Of a stretch of DNA of 64,000 nucleotides, positions 29,674-41,273 are shown piece after piece. The notes beneath the pieces were generated by a model. That model searched no databases and had not been told where the DNA came from. It saw only the letters and a list, made by a program, of their open reading frames with translations. This DNA is from Pseudomonas faucium (GTDB taxonomy: Bacteria; Pseudomonadota; Gammaproteobacteria; Pseudomonadales; Pseudomonadaceae). The DNA lies in the NCBI RefSeq assembly GCF_021602585.1, contig NZ_BQIP01000026.1, positions 1 through 64,000 on the forward strand. Reading direction: 5' to 3'. Both the position numbers and the translations under genes were made by a program. How positions within the stretch are numbered: the stretch's first letter is position 1; the number at the start of each line of letters is the position of its first letter.

Positions 29674-29701
29674 TTCCCTGCGCGTGCCCTTTGCCTATAA
29701 T
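29674..29701 (+). promoter_or_regulatory. Candidate pgi promoter
   Basis: A perfect TATAAT (29696-29701) with a weak TTCCCT 16 nt upstream, 70 nt before the pgi start. Confidence 0.5.
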
Positions 29702-29770
29702 GATGGCCAGCCTGAACCCGGCAATCACTGCCCTGTCCAAGCACCACCACGCATCAAGGAATTCTGCGCA

Positions 29771-31435
29771 ATGGCGTATTACCGTACACCCCACGATGTT
29801 ACGGCCCTGCCCGCTTGGCAGGCACTCCAGCAACACCGCGACGCCATGCAAGGCTTCAGCATGCGCGAAGCCTTCGCCGCCGATGCCCAGCGCTTCGAAC
29901 AGTTCTCCCTGAGCTGCTGCGGCCTGTTCCTCGATTACTCGAAAAACCTGATCAACGAACAAACCCGCGACCTGCTGGTGCAGCTGGCCGAACAAGTCGG
30001 CCTGCAGGACGCCATCAAGTCGATGTTCAGCGGCGAGATCATCAACGCCTCCGAAGGCCGCCCGGTCCTGCACACCGCCCTGCGCCGCCCGGTGGGCGAC
30101 AAGCTCAGCGTCAATGGCGTGAACGTGATGCCGGAAGTGCACAAGGTACTCAACCAGATCACCGAGCTGGTTGGCCGAATTCATGACGGCCTGTGGCGCG
30201 GCTACAGCGAAAAGCCGATCACCGACGTGGTCAACATCGGCATTGGCGGCTCGTTCCTCGGCCCTGAACTGGTGTCCGAAGCCCTGCTGCCCTACGCCCA
30301 GCGTGGGGTGCGCTGCCATTACCTGGCCAACATCGACGGCAGCGAATTCCACGAGCTGTCGGCCAACCTGCGCGCCGAAACCACCCTGTTCATCGTCTCG
30401 TCGAAATCGTTCAACACCCTCGAGACCCTGAAGAACGCCATGGCCGCGCGTACCTGGTACCTGGCCCAGGGCGGCTCGGAGGCCGAGCTGTACCGCCACT
30501 TCATCGCCGTGTCGAGCAACAAGGCCGCGGCCGTGGCCTTCGGCATCCGCGAAGAGAACATCTTCCCAATGTGGGACTGGGTCGGCGGGCGCTATTCGCT
30601 GTGGTCGGCGATCGGCCTGCCGATCGCCCTGGCCATCGGCACCGCCAACTTCAAGGAACTGCTGTCCGGTGCCTACACCATGGACCAGCACTTCCAGACC
30701 GCGCCATTCGAGAAGAACATGCCAGTGCTGCTGGCCTTGCTGGGCGTGTGGTACGGCAACTTCTGGGGCGCCCGCAGCCACGCGATCCTGCCTTACGACC
30801 ACTACCTGCGCAACATCACCAAGCACCTGCAGCAGCTGGACATGGAGTCCAACGGCAAGAGCGTGCTGACCGATGGCACGCCGGTGAAGACCGATACCGG
30901 CCCGGTGATCTGGGGTGGCGTGGGCTGCAACGGCCAGCATGCCTACCACCAGCTGCTGCACCAGGGCACCCAGCTGATTCCCGCCGACTTCATCGTCCCG
31001 GTGGTGAGCTTCAACCCGGTGGCCGACCACCATCAGTGGCTGTACGCCAACTGCCTGTCGCAAAGCCAGGCACTGATGCTCGGCAAGACCCGCGAGGAGG
31101 CCGAGGCCGAGCTGCGCCAGAAGGGCCTGAACGAAGCCGATATCGCCAAGCTGGCGCCGCACAAGGTGATCCCGGGCAACCGCCCGAGCAACACCCTGGT
31201 GGTCGAGCGCATCAGCCCGCGCCGCCTTGGCGCGCTGGTGGCGATGTATGAGCACAAGGTGTTCGTGCAGAGCGTGATCTGGGGTATCAACGCCTTCGAC
31301 CAGTGGGGCGTGGAGCTGGGCAAGGAGCTGGGCAAGGGCGTCTACCAGCGCTTGGTGGGCAGCCTGGAAGACAGCGCCGAGGACGGCTCGACCCAAGGCC
31401 TGATCAACTTCTTCCGCGGCCGTCATCGCGGCTGA
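29771..31435 (+). CDS. pgi: Glucose-6-phosphate isomerase
   Basis: 554-residue Pgi interconverting glucose-6-phosphate and fructose-6-phosphate. Conserved segments are [29 protein letters not shown], the catalytic-Glu region [18 protein letters not shown], and the C-terminal signature with the active-site Lys ([15 protein letters not shown]). The ATG at 29771 has AAGGA nine bases upstream. In Pseudomonas, which lacks 6-phosphofructokinase, it serves gluconeogenesis and the Entner-Doudoroff-based cycle. Confidence 0.97.
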   Translation: MAYYRTPHDVTALPAWQALQQHRDAMQGFSMREAFAADAQRFEQFSLSCCGLFLDYSKNLINEQTRDLLVQLAEQVGLQDAIKSMFSGEIINASEGRPVLHTALRRPVGDKLSVNGVNVMPEVHKVLNQITELVGRIHDGLWRGYSEKPITDVVNIGIGGSFLGPELVSEALLPYAQRGVRCHYLANIDGSEFHELSANLRAETTLFIVSSKSFNTLETLKNAMAARTWYLAQGGSEAELYRHFIAVSSNKAAAVAFGIREENIFPMWDWVGGRYSLWSAIGLPIALAIGTANFKELLSGAYTMDQHFQTAPFEKNMPVLLALLGVWYGNFWGARSHAILPYDHYLRNITKHLQQLDMESNGKSVLTDGTPVKTDTGPVIWGGVGCNGQHAYHQLLHQGTQLIPADFIVPVVSFNPVADHHQWLYANCLSQSQALMLGKTREEAEAELRQKGLNEADIAKLAPHKVIPGNRPSNTLVVERISPRRLGALVAMYEHKVFVQSVIWGINAFDQWGVELGKELGKGVYQRLVGSLEDSAEDGSTQGLINFFRGRHRG

Positions 31436-31449
31436 CCTTTGCGGCCCTA

Positions 31450-31531
31450 ATCGCCGGCAAGCCGGCTCCCACAGGGTGACCACTGTTCTTGAGTTCAGTG
31501 GCGTACCTGTGGGAGCCGGCTTGCCGGCGAT
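31450..31531. repeat. REP pair (inverted)
   Basis: Oppositely oriented REP units at 31450-31473 and 31508-31531, with 34 nt between them, in the gap between pgi and acsA. Both cores match the CGCCGGCAAGCCGGCTCC unit exactly. Confidence 0.9.
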
Positions 31532-31625
31532 TGGCCTGAAAGCTTGAACACCACCCCCAGCTACACTGTCCAATCGAATAGCCGTTGCAGTCCATCGCCC
31601 CCAAAAAGAGCAAGGACCACCCGCC

Positions 31626-33560
<1,935 letters not shown>

Positions 33561-33602
33561 CTGGCGGCCAGCGTCCATGGCCGCCCTGAACCACAGGTCG
33601 CC

Positions 33603-34472
33603 ATGGAAGCCCTACGTCGCCGCATCGAAACCCAGGTCATGAGCCTTACCGGGCTGGCCCTCGGCCAGCTCGACCTGGAATCGCCCAAGGGCGACCCTGG
33701 CCTGTTCGGCCCGCAGAGCATCAGCTGGCAGGTGCATGGCGACTTTCCGAGCATGCTGGTCGGCGGCATCAGCGCCTTGCTCCTGCAGTTGCTGCACCCG
33801 CTGGCACTGGCTGGGGTATGGGACCACTCCAACTTTCGCGAAGACTTGCTGGGCCGCCTGCGGCGCACCAGCCAGTTCATCTCCGGCACCACCTTCGGTT
33901 CGACCCGCGATGCCCAGTGGCTGATCGACAAGGTGCGCACCATCCACCTGCAGGTCACAGGCATTGCGCCCGATGGCCGCGCCTATGCCGCCAGCGACCC
34001 CGACTTGCTGACCTGGGTGCACGTGGCCGAAGTCAGCAGCTTCCTCGCCGCCCACCTGCGCTACCGCAACCCGCAGCTCTCGCGCGCCGACCAGGACGCC
34101 TACTATGCTGAAATCGCGCTGGTCGCCGAGCGCCTGGGCGCGCGCGATGTGCCGCGCTCGTGCCAGCAGGTCGAGGATTACCTGCGGCAGATGCGCGCAC
34201 AGATGCAGTGCGATGCGCGCAGCCTGGAGGTGGTCGAGATCCTGCTCAAGGCCCCCGCCCCCAGCCGCCTGGCGCAACCTGTGGGCAAGCTGATGCTGCA
34301 CGCCGGCATCGACCTGCTGCCGGACTGGGCCCAGGCCCTGCTGGGCCTGGAGCATGGCCCGCTGCAGCGGCGGCTGATTCGCCTGGGCCTGAAACGCACC
34401 GCCCCCGTGCTGCGCTGGGCGATGCGCGATGGCTCGGCGCATCGCGCCAGGCGGCGCATGGGGATCGAATGA
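33603..34472 (+). CDS. MpaB-like oxygenase family protein (DUF2236)
   Basis: 289 residues of the DUF2236/MpaB family, related to the latex-clearing protein Lcp fold, where members bind heme b. Typical family segments are ALLLQLLHPLALAGVWDHS, with candidate ligand histidines, and RTSQFISGTTFGSTRDA near residues 90-105. Also typical are LLTWVHV and AYYAEIALVAERLGA. No signal peptide. No substrate is established for close relatives. It lies 42 nt after acsA on the same strand. Confidence 0.82.
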   Translation: MEALRRRIETQVMSLTGLALGQLDLESPKGDPGLFGPQSISWQVHGDFPSMLVGGISALLLQLLHPLALAGVWDHSNFREDLLGRLRRTSQFISGTTFGSTRDAQWLIDKVRTIHLQVTGIAPDGRAYAASDPDLLTWVHVAEVSSFLAAHLRYRNPQLSRADQDAYYAEIALVAERLGARDVPRSCQQVEDYLRQMRAQMQCDARSLEVVEILLKAPAPSRLAQPVGKLMLHAGIDLLPDWAQALLGLEHGPLQRRLIRLGLKRTAPVLRWAMRDGSAHRARRRMGIE

Positions 34473-34541
34473 CGGGAAGTGCTCGCCCCTGCGGAACCGA
34501 TTTAACCTGCCATACTCCAAGCACTCTTGCTTAGACAGACG

Positions 34542-37487
34542 ATGCGACACATGTACAAAGGATTGACTCGCGCCCTGGGCGCCGTGCTAGCCCTCGTGGC
34601 CCTCTACAGCCTGCTTGGCTTTCTGATTCTCCCTGGCGTTGGCCTGCGCATCGCCAACCAGCAGCTGGCGCATTACGCCACTGTGCCGGCGCAACTCAAA
34701 CGTATCGAATTCAACCCGTTCAGCCTCGAGCTGACCTTGTGGGGCCTGCAGATCGGCGAGCCCGGCAAGGAACAGGTCGGCTTCGAGCGGCTGTACGCCA
34801 ACCTGGCGCTGGACAGCGCCTGGAAAGGCGCCCTGCACCTGCAGGCGGTGGAACTCGACAAGCCGCGCAACGAGGTGGTGTTCGCCAAGGACGGTACGCT
34901 CAACCTGACCCAGCTGTTCAAGCTGCCCGCCAGCGAGCCGCAGCCCGAACAGCCCCCCAGCGACCCCTTCCCGCTGCGTATCGGCAGCATCAAGCTCAGC
35001 GGCGGCTACCTGCACTTCGCCGACCAGCGCCCGAGCGAGCCGATCGAATTCATCTACGACGACATGAACCTGGAGCTGAAGAACCTCAGCACCCTGCCTG
35101 ACGACAACGCCGACATGACCCTGGTGGCACGCGGGCCCAATGGCGGGCGCGTGGACTGGAGCGGCACCCTGAGCCTGTCGCCGATTGCCTCCGAAGGCAC
35201 CTTGAAGGTCACCGATGGCAAGATGAAGCTGTTCTGGCCCTATGTGCGCGACGCCGTGCCGTTGGTGCTGGAAGACGGGGTGTTCAGCCTCGACACCCAC
35301 TACAAGCTCAACTTGTCCAAGACCACCGAGGTGCTGCTCGACAAGACCTCGCTGCGCATCGCTCCATTCGCCATCAAGGCCCCGGATGATCGCCCACTGG
35401 CGCGCCTGGCCAGCCTTGAGGTGAGCGACACGTCCATCGACCTGGCCAAGCAGCTGGTCACCGTGGGCAAGGTGCGCAGCGAAAAACTGGAAACCTGGGC
35501 GGCGCTGGAAAAAGACGGCCAGCTCGATTGGCAGAAGCTGTTCGCCAGCCAACCTGCCAAGGCGACCCCCAAGGAAAAAGCCGAACCCGCCGCGGCCGAG
35601 CCTACCGCCGAGGAAAAGGCCGCCAAGGAGCCGAGCAAACCTTGGCAGGTACTGCTGCAGGATGTGCAACTGCGCAACTACCAAGTGCACCTGGCCGACC
35701 GCAGCCAGAAGGAGCCGGTGGCACTGGATGTCGGCCCGCTGAACCTCGACCTGCAGGGCTTCGACAGCCTCAACCAGTCGCCCTTCACCCTCAAGCTCGA
35801 CACCGGCATCGGCAAGCAGGGCAAGCTGCAGGCCGCAGGCCAGGTGAACCTGGCGCCGGTAACCGCCAAGCTCGATGTCAGCACCCGGGACATCGACCTG
35901 CGTATCGCCCAGGCCTACCTCAGCCCGTACATCCGCCTGGAGCTGCGCAGCGGCATGCTCGCCAGCGACCTCAAGGTCGACCTCAAGAGCACCGAGCCAT
36001 TGGCCTTCAGCGTGGCCGGCAAGGCCCAGGTCAACCAGCTGCATACCCTGGACACCATCAAGGACCGCGACTTCGTCAAATGGCAGCAGGTGAACGTGGA
36101 CGGCCTGTCCTACGTCCACGGTGATGCCCTGTCGATCGACAAGGTGACGCTGCTGCAGCCCTATGCGCGCTTCATCATCAACGAAGACCGCACCACCAAC
36201 GTCTCCGACATGCTCATTGAACAGCCGGCGGGCGGTGCCAGTTCCGGCCCGGCCAGCAAGCCCAGCGCGCCTGCCAGCAAGCCATTGGGCATCCGCATCG
36301 GGCAGATCGACATCAACGATGGCTCGGCCAACTTCGCCGACCTCACCTTGACCCCGAACTTCGCCACTGCCGTGCAGCAACTCAATGGCCAGATCGGCAC
36401 CATCGACAACCGCAAGCCGGCGCCGGCCAAGGTCGACATCAAGGGCAAGGTCGATCGTTACGCACCGGTCACCATCAAGGGCGCGCTGAACCCGTTCAAC
36501 CCGCTGGCCAGCCTGGACATCGCCACCAGCTTCAAGCGCGTCGAACTGACCACGCTGACCCCCTACTCCGGCAAGTTCGCCGGCTACCGTATCCGCAAGG
36601 GCCGCCTGAACCTGGACCTGCACTACCTGATCACCAACGGCCAGCTCAAGGCCGAGAACAAGGTGGTGGTGGAGCAGCTGCAATTGGGCGAGAAAGTCGA
36701 CAGCCCGGACGCGGTGGATTTGCCCATTCGCCTGGCCGTTGCACTGCTCAAGGACACCGAAGGCAAGATCTCGATCGAGCTGCCGGTCACCGGCGACCTC
36801 AACAACCCGCAGTTCAGCGTCATGCCGATCGTCTGGCAGACCCTGCGCAACCTGGTGCTGCGCGCGGCCCAGGCGCCGTTCAAGTTCATCGGGGGGTTGA
36901 TTGCCGGCGGTGGCGACGACGACCTCGGCAGTGTCGCCTTCGCCCCCGGCTCCAGCGAGCTCAGCGGCGATGCGCAATCGGCCCTGGACAAGCTGGCCTC
37001 GGCCCTCAAGGCGCGCCCTGAGCTGCGCCTGGAGATCGAGGGCACCAGCGCCCAGAGCAGCGACGGCCCGCTGATTGCCCAGCAGCGCCTGGAGCGCGAG
37101 TACCAGGCCACCTGGTACAAGATCCTGCAACGGCGTGGCGACAAGGTACCGGCCAATGCCTCGCAGCTGGTGGTCGACGACAGCGACAAGCCGGCGATGC
37201 TCGAAGGCATATACCGCACCCGCCTGAAGCAGCAGCCGCCCGCCGAATGGCAGCAGCTGGGGCGTGACGAGCGCACCGCCAAGCTGCGCGAGGCGGTGAT
37301 CAAGTCGTGGGCCGAGAGCGCTGCCCTGCTGCGTAACCTGGGCCAGGAGCGGGCCAGCAGCATCAAGGATTACCTGGTCGACAAGGGCAAGCTCGAAGAT
37401 GACCGGGTGTACTTCATCGACACCAGCCTGGGGCAAGCTGAGAAAGATGGCCGGGTGATTACCCCGATGCATCTGGATGCCGAGTGA
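34542..37487 (+). CDS. DUF748 domain protein, AsmA-like
   Basis: About 981 residues, a large envelope protein with one N-terminal membrane anchor (LGAVLALVALYSLLGFLILP). The long periplasmic part has DUF748 features, repeating beta-rich segments of the AsmA/TamB bridge-like type. A low-complexity stretch rich in Ala, Lys, Glu and Pro lies around residues 345-370. The C-terminal 200 residues carry an OmpA-like element (FAPGSSELSGDAQSALDKLA). Such proteins are suspected of moving phospholipid or shaping the outer membrane; this is inference. Start codons at 34542 and 34551 are both possible, neither with a good ribosome binding site. Confidence 0.83.
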   Translation: MRHMYKGLTRALGAVLALVALYSLLGFLILPGVGLRIANQQLAHYATVPAQLKRIEFNPFSLELTLWGLQIGEPGKEQVGFERLYANLALDSAWKGALHLQAVELDKPRNEVVFAKDGTLNLTQLFKLPASEPQPEQPPSDPFPLRIGSIKLSGGYLHFADQRPSEPIEFIYDDMNLELKNLSTLPDDNADMTLVARGPNGGRVDWSGTLSLSPIASEGTLKVTDGKMKLFWPYVRDAVPLVLEDGVFSLDTHYKLNLSKTTEVLLDKTSLRIAPFAIKAPDDRPLARLASLEVSDTSIDLAKQLVTVGKVRSEKLETWAALEKDGQLDWQKLFASQPAKATPKEKAEPAAAEPTAEEKAAKEPSKPWQVLLQDVQLRNYQVHLADRSQKEPVALDVGPLNLDLQGFDSLNQSPFTLKLDTGIGKQGKLQAAGQVNLAPVTAKLDVSTRDIDLRIAQAYLSPYIRLELRSGMLASDLKVDLKSTEPLAFSVAGKAQVNQLHTLDTIKDRDFVKWQQVNVDGLSYVHGDALSIDKVTLLQPYARFIINEDRTTNVSDMLIEQPAGGASSGPASKPSAPASKPLGIRIGQIDINDGSANFADLTLTPNFATAVQQLNGQIGTIDNRKPAPAKVDIKGKVDRYAPVTIKGALNPFNPLASLDIATSFKRVELTTLTPYSGKFAGYRIRKGRLNLDLHYLITNGQLKAENKVVVEQLQLGEKVDSPDAVDLPIRLAVALLKDTEGKISIELPVTGDLNNPQFSVMPIVWQTLRNLVLRAAQAPFKFIGGLIAGGGDDDLGSVAFAPGSSELSGDAQSALDKLASALKARPELRLEIEGTSAQSSDGPLIAQQRLEREYQATWYKILQRRGDKVPANASQLVVDDSDKPAMLEGIYRTRLKQQPPAEWQQLGRDERTAKLREAVIKSWAESAALLRNLGQERASSIKDYLVDKGKLEDDRVYFIDTSLGQAEKDGRVITPMHLDAE

Positions 37488-37504
37488 ATCCCATCGCCTG
37501 TACA

Positions 37505-37571
37505 GGCCCTATCGCCGGCAAGCCGGCTCCCACAGGTACAGTGTGGGAGCCGGCTTGCCGGCGATAGGGCC
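37505..37571. repeat. Perfect REP palindrome (BIME)
   Basis: Two REP units form perfect 30-bp inverted arms (37505-37534 and 37542-37571) around a 7-nt loop (GGTACAG). It lies between the convergent DUF748 and VOC genes and could act as a bidirectional transcript end or mRNA stabiliser. Confidence 0.93.
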
Positions 37572-37592
37572 AGCGGATTCGACGCAGCAGCT

Positions 37593-38006
37593 TCAGACCA
37601 GCCGCTGCCCCGACACCGCCGGATGATAAAGCGGCTGCACCTTGTTCCCGGCCGGGTCCAGCAAGTGGAAGCTGCGCGCCCCGTCACCATGGTTGAACGG
37701 CCGGTCGAGCAAGGTCACCCCACGCGCCTTGAAGTACTGGTACCACGCCTCCAGCTCCTCGACGCTGTCGACGATGAACCCATAATGGTCCAGGGTCTGC
37801 AGCCCATTGGCCGCCCCTGCGCCACGCCCCAGCGAGAGGTTGTCGTTGCCACAGGTGAGGTACACCAGGTCCTCGTTGGCGCGGTTGAGCACCTCCATGC
37901 CCAGCACATCGACATAGAAGCGCTCGCACTCTTCCAGATTGGGTACCAGCAGGGCGATATGACGCAGGCCGTTCAGGCGACCCGGGCGGGCAGGTAATTC
38001 AGACAT
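37593..38006 (-). CDS. VOC family (glyoxalase/bleomycin-resistance/dioxygenase) protein
   Basis: 137-residue single VOC module of paired beta-alpha-beta-beta-beta units. The N-terminal LRHIALLVPNLEECERFYVDVLGMEV carries a candidate metal His. The second half has HYGFIVDSVEELEAW and the C-terminal FHLLDPAGNKVQPLY. Substrate unknown; a metabolic dioxygenase or lyase is as likely as resistance. GGAG lies eight bases before the ATG. It diverges from an ABM monooxygenase gene across a GntR-type palindrome. Confidence 0.85.
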   Translation of the reverse strand: MSELPARPGRLNGLRHIALLVPNLEECERFYVDVLGMEVLNRANEDLVYLTCGNDNLSLGRGAGAANGLQTLDHYGFIVDSVEELEAWYQYFKARGVTLLDRPFNHGDGARSFHLLDPAGNKVQPLYHPAVSGQRLV

Positions 38007-38022
38007 TGGCGCGGCTCCATTT

Positions 38023-38032
38023 TTGTATACAA
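38023..38032. promoter_or_regulatory. GntR-type palindromic operator
   Basis: TTGTATACAA, a perfect 10-bp palindrome, lies in the 60-nt gap between the divergent VOC and ABM genes. It matches the kind of operator used by FadR/VanR-type GntR regulators. No such regulator is encoded nearby. It also overlaps a possible -10 for the VOC gene (TATACA on the minus strand). Confidence 0.55.
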
Positions 38033-38066
38033 TTCATATCTGAATTTAAAACAAAAGGAGCGTCTT

Positions 38067-38369
38067 GTGTACAGCCTGTTCATCAAGACTCGCGTGAAAC
38101 CCGGTTGCGCCGAAGCCTTTCTCACTGCCATCAACGTCAATGCCGCCGCCTCGGTAGCCACCGAGCCAGGCTGCCTGGTGTTCGATGTGTCCCAGGACCG
38201 GGCCGACCCCGAGGTGATCTACCTGTACGAGATCTACCAGGACGACGACGCCTATGAAGCCCACACCCGCACCGCGCACTTTCGCGACAGCCGCCCACTG
38301 GTCGAGCCGCTGATTCTCGAACAGGAATATTTCGAAAGCGATGTGATCGCCCGCAACCCGGTGAACTGA
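38067..38369 (+). CDS. Antibiotic biosynthesis monooxygenase (ABM) domain protein
   Basis: 100-residue ABM-fold protein, a dimeric ferredoxin-like barrel typical of YgiN/HmoB-like enzymes. The sequence opens with FIKTRVKPGCAEAFL and contains ATEPGCLVFDV and YEIYQDDDAYEAHTRTAHF, the family signature with its conserved His. The GTG start has AAAGGAG six bases upstream. Likely a small-molecule oxygenase or isomerase acting in the same pathway as the divergent VOC protein; the substrate is unknown. Confidence 0.87.
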   Translation: MYSLFIKTRVKPGCAEAFLTAINVNAAASVATEPGCLVFDVSQDRADPEVIYLYEIYQDDDAYEAHTRTAHFRDSRPLVEPLILEQEYFESDVIARNPVN

Positions 38370-38379
38370 GCGGCAATGA

Positions 38380-38407
38380 AAAGCCCCGACCGAGGCCGGG
38401 GCTTTAG
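38380..38407. terminator. Bidirectional terminator between ABM and BON genes
   Basis: AAAGCCCCG (38380-38388) pairs with CGGGGCTTT (38397-38405). It ends both converging transcripts, with A/T flanks on each side. Confidence 0.85.
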
Positions 38408-38446
38408 GTGAAAGTGGCCAAATCCTTTTGGCCGACGGGACATTCC

Positions 38447-38797
38447 TTATTCGGCTTTCAGGCCGTCAGCCGAAACGGCCTTCACGCCTTTGATCTTCTT
38501 GGTGATGTCGACTGCCATTTTTTTCTGCGATTCGGTCACGGCAGTGGTGGACGAGAGCGAAACCACACCTTTGTTGGTCTCGACCTTGATGTCAGAGCCC
38601 GGGATGCCTTTTTCAGTCATCAGGTCGGATTTGACCTTGGTGGTGATCCAGGTATCGGAGGTCGCTTCCTTGGCTTTGGTCATTTCACCGGCCGCCAGCG
38701 TCATTGGGGCCTGCGTGGACTGCTGGGCAAACGCCGCGTTAGCCATGGTCAGGGTCAGAGCGGTAGCAGTAGCGGCAGCAATGGCGAACTTCTTCAT
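38447..38797 (-). CDS. Periplasmic BON-domain protein (OsmY-like)
   Basis: 116-residue secreted protein. It has a Sec signal peptide (MKKFAIAAATATALTLTMAN, cleaved after AFA) and one BON domain (about 50-115: WITTKVKSDLMTEKGIPGSDIKVETNKGVVSLSS...KKIKGVKAV). BON proteins such as OsmY bind membranes and protect the envelope. The ATG at 38797 has AGGAG eight bases upstream; two upstream starts would lengthen the signal without reason. A sigma54-like promoter lies about 65 nt upstream. Confidence 0.88.
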   Translation of the reverse strand: MKKFAIAAATATALTLTMANAAFAQQSTQAPMTLAAGEMTKAKEATSDTWITTKVKSDLMTEKGIPGSDIKVETNKGVVSLSSTTAVTESQKKMAVDITKKIKGVKAVSADGLKAE

Positions 38798-38861
38798 GTG
38801 GGTCACTCCTGTTTTTTTCAAAGGTCTGCGCCGTGTGTCCTGGCGGCAGGTAACAAGGTAG

Positions 38862-38878
38862 TTGCATGCGCTGTGCCA
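38862..38878 (-). promoter_or_regulatory. Sigma54-like promoter for the BON gene
   Basis: On the minus strand TGGCACAGCGCATGCA keeps the invariant GG-N10-GC and the full -24 TGGCAC; the -12 reads ATGC rather than TTGC. Transcription would begin near 38852, leaving about 55 nt before the BON ATG. TGCA repeats lie 90-145 nt further upstream. Confidence 0.65.
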
Positions 38879-38943
38879 GCTTTTCCGCTTCGCTTGTTTC
38901 CTTTTAAATCAATAACTTACGATAGAATCCCGGTCCATCGAAT

Positions 38944-38991
38944 CGTGCAATTTGCAATCTGCAGGGTAAAACTGCATGCAAGATGCAAGTG
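38944..38991 (-). repeat. Heptad TGCA repeats, possible enhancer
   Basis: On the minus strand TTGCATC-TTGCATG is followed after 12 nt by TGCAGAT-TGCAAAT-TGCA: TGCA words at strict 7-base steps in two blocks. The blocks are roughly inverted to each other (TTGCA...TGCAA). No gene covers them. They sit where an activator of the sigma54-like promoter would bind. Confidence 0.6.
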
Positions 38992-39015
38992 CGCAAAAGG
39001 TTCCCGCAAGCCAAT

Positions 39016-39043
39016 AAAAAAAGGGCCCCGAAGGGCCCTTTTT
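39016..39043 (-). terminator. pnp terminator
   Basis: Minus strand GGGCCC-TTCG-GGGCCC with flanking AA/TT and a run of seven Ts, 20 nt after the pnp stop. Confidence 0.95.
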
Positions 39044-39060
39044 CACAGCGTGTCAGTCAC

Positions 39061-41166
39061 TCAGACGCCGGAAGCCTTGGCTGCGGCAACGTCCTTGATC
39101 GACAGCTTGATACGGCCGCGGTTGTCCACGTCCAGTACCAGTACTTCCACTTCCTGACCTTCTTTCAGAATGTCGGTCACTTTCTCTACGCGAGCATCGC
39201 TGAGCATCGAGATGTGAACCAGGCCATCCTTGCCAGGCAGGATGTTGACGAAGGCGCCGAAGTCGACGATACGCTCGACCTTGCCCACGTAGATCTTGCC
39301 GATCTCGGCCTCGGCAGTGATGCCCAGGACGCGCTGGCGAGCTGCCTCGGCCGCTTCCTTGGTTTCGCCGAAGATCTTGATCGAGCCATCGTCTTCGATG
39401 TCGATCGAAGCCTTGGTCTCTTCGCAGATGGCGCGGATGGTGGCGCCGCCTTTACCGATGACGTCACGGATCTTGTCGGTGTCGATCTTCATCGCGATCA
39501 TGGTCGGTGCATTGGCCGACAGCTCGGTACGCGACTGGGCGATGATCTGGTTCATCTGGCCGAGGATGTTCAGGCGCGCTTCCAGGGCCTGGCCCAGGGC
39601 GATTTCCATGATCTCTTCGGTGATGCCGTTGATCTTGATGTCCATCTGCAGCGCGGTGACACCTTTGGCGGTACCGGCTACCTTGAAGTCCATGTCGCCC
39701 AGGTGGTCTTCGTCACCCAGGATGTCGGTCAGGATTGCGAACTTCTCGCCTTCCTTGACCAGGCCCATGGCGATACCGGCAACCGGTGCCTTCATCGGCA
39801 CACCGGCGTCCATCAGGGCCAGGGAAGCACCGCAGACCGAAGCCATGGAGCTGGAGCCGTTGGATTCGGTGATTTCCGACACCACGCGGATGGTGTACGG
39901 GAACACGTCGGCGGCCGGCAGCATGGCCTGGACCGAACGGCGGGCCAGACGGCCGTGGCCGATTTCACGACGGCCAGCACCACCCATGCGGCCACACTCG
40001 CCTACCGAGAACGGTGGGAAGTTGTAGTGCAGCATGAACGGGTCTTTCTTCTCGCCTTCGAGGGTGTCCAGCAGCTGGGCGTCACGGGCAGTACCCAGGG
40101 TCGCGACGACCAGGGCCTGGGTTTCGCCACGGGTGAACAGGGCCGAGCCGTGGGTCTTGGGCAGCACGCCGACTTCGATGGCCAGCGGGCGCACGGTCTT
40201 GGTGTCACGGCCATCGATACGCGGCTTGCCGTTGACGATGTTCTCGCGAACGGTGCGGTATTCGATCTCGCCGAAGATGTCTTTGACTTCCGAAGCCGAA
40301 GGCTGGCCTTCTTCACCGGAGAACTTGGCCACTGCCTGATCGCGCAGCTCGCCCAGGCGCGCATAACGGTCGGCCTTGACGGTGATGGTGTAGCCCTGCG
40401 AAACGCCTTCGCCGAACTCGGCGCGGATGGCGTTGAGCAGTTCGGTGTTGGCAACGGCCGGTTTCCAGTCCCAGGTCGGCTTGCCGGCTTCGGCAGCCAG
40501 TTCCTTGACAGCCTGGATGACCGACTGGAATTCGTCGTGGGCGAACAGTACGGCGCCCAGCATCTGGTCTTCGGTCAGCTCTTGGGCTTCCGATTCAACC
40601 ATCAGTACAGCGGATTCGGTACCGGCCACGACCATGTCCAGGCTCGAAGCCTGCAGCTGCTCGTAGGTCGGGTTCAGCAGGTAGCCGGTGCTCTCGTGGA
40701 AGGCAACGCGGGCGGCGCCGATCGGGCCTTCGAACGGAATGCCGGAGATGGCCAGGGCAGCCGAGGTACCGATCATCGCAGCGATGTCCGGATCGGTCTT
40801 CTTGCTGGTGGAAACCACGGTGCAGACGACCTGGACTTCGTTCATGAAGCCTTCAGGGAACAGCGGGCGGATCGGACGGTCGATCAGGCGCGAGGTCAGG
40901 GTCTCTTTCTCGGAGGGACGGCCTTCACGCTTGAAGAAGCCACCAGGGATCTTGCCAGCGGCATAGGTCTTTTCCTGGTAGTGGACCGACAGCGGGAAGA
41001 AGCCCTTGCCCGGGTCAGCCTGCTTGGCGCCGACCACGGTCACCAGCACGGTAACGTCGTTGTCGACGGTCACCAGCACGGCGCCGGTCGCCTGACGGGC
41101 GATGCGGCCCGTTTCGAGAGTAACGGTCGATTGACCGAACTGGAATTTCTTGATTACCGGGTTCAC
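39061..41166 (-). CDS. pnp: Polyribonucleotide nucleotidyltransferase (PNPase)
   Basis: 701-residue 3'-5' phosphorolytic exoribonuclease, trimeric, part of the RNA degradosome. Two RNase PH domains flank an alpha-helical region. A KH domain ([16 protein letters not shown]) and an S1 domain ([28 protein letters not shown]) end the protein. All parts are intact. It follows rpsO as in E. coli, with RNA stem-loops in the gap that probably serve as RNase III sites for autoregulation. Confidence 0.97.
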   Translation of the reverse strand: MNPVIKKFQFGQSTVTLETGRIARQATGAVLVTVDNDVTVLVTVVGAKQADPGKGFFPLSVHYQEKTYAAGKIPGGFFKREGRPSEKETLTSRLIDRPIRPLFPEGFMNEVQVVCTVVSTSKKTDPDIAAMIGTSAALAISGIPFEGPIGAARVAFHESTGYLLNPTYEQLQASSLDMVVAGTESAVLMVESEAQELTEDQMLGAVLFAHDEFQSVIQAVKELAAEAGKPTWDWKPAVANTELLNAIRAEFGEGVSQGYTITVKADRYARLGELRDQAVAKFSGEEGQPSASEVKDIFGEIEYRTVRENIVNGKPRIDGRDTKTVRPLAIEVGVLPKTHGSALFTRGETQALVVATLGTARDAQLLDTLEGEKKDPFMLHYNFPPFSVGECGRMGGAGRREIGHGRLARRSVQAMLPAADVFPYTIRVVSEITESNGSSSMASVCGASLALMDAGVPMKAPVAGIAMGLVKEGEKFAILTDILGDEDHLGDMDFKVAGTAKGVTALQMDIKINGITEEIMEIALGQALEARLNILGQMNQIIAQSRTELSANAPTMIAMKIDTDKIRDVIGKGGATIRAICEETKASIDIEDDGSIKIFGETKEAAEAARQRVLGITAEAEIGKIYVGKVERIVDFGAFVNILPGKDGLVHISMLSDARVEKVTDILKEGQEVEVLVLDVDNRGRIKLSIKDVAAAKASGV

Positions 41167-41273
41167 GGTTTCCTACCTTTTTCAGTGGCTCTGGGGGAAC
41201 TGGTTTCTTGCGAATTCTTGGGCAGAACGGGGAATCGGCCCCATTGACCGTCCAGATACAACACGAGGCTGGG

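Noticed and set aside
38844-38860. GTAACA word (38850-38855) near the BON promoter as a CbrB site
   Set aside because: A single half-site at the transcription start, without a partner at proper spacing, is likely chance.
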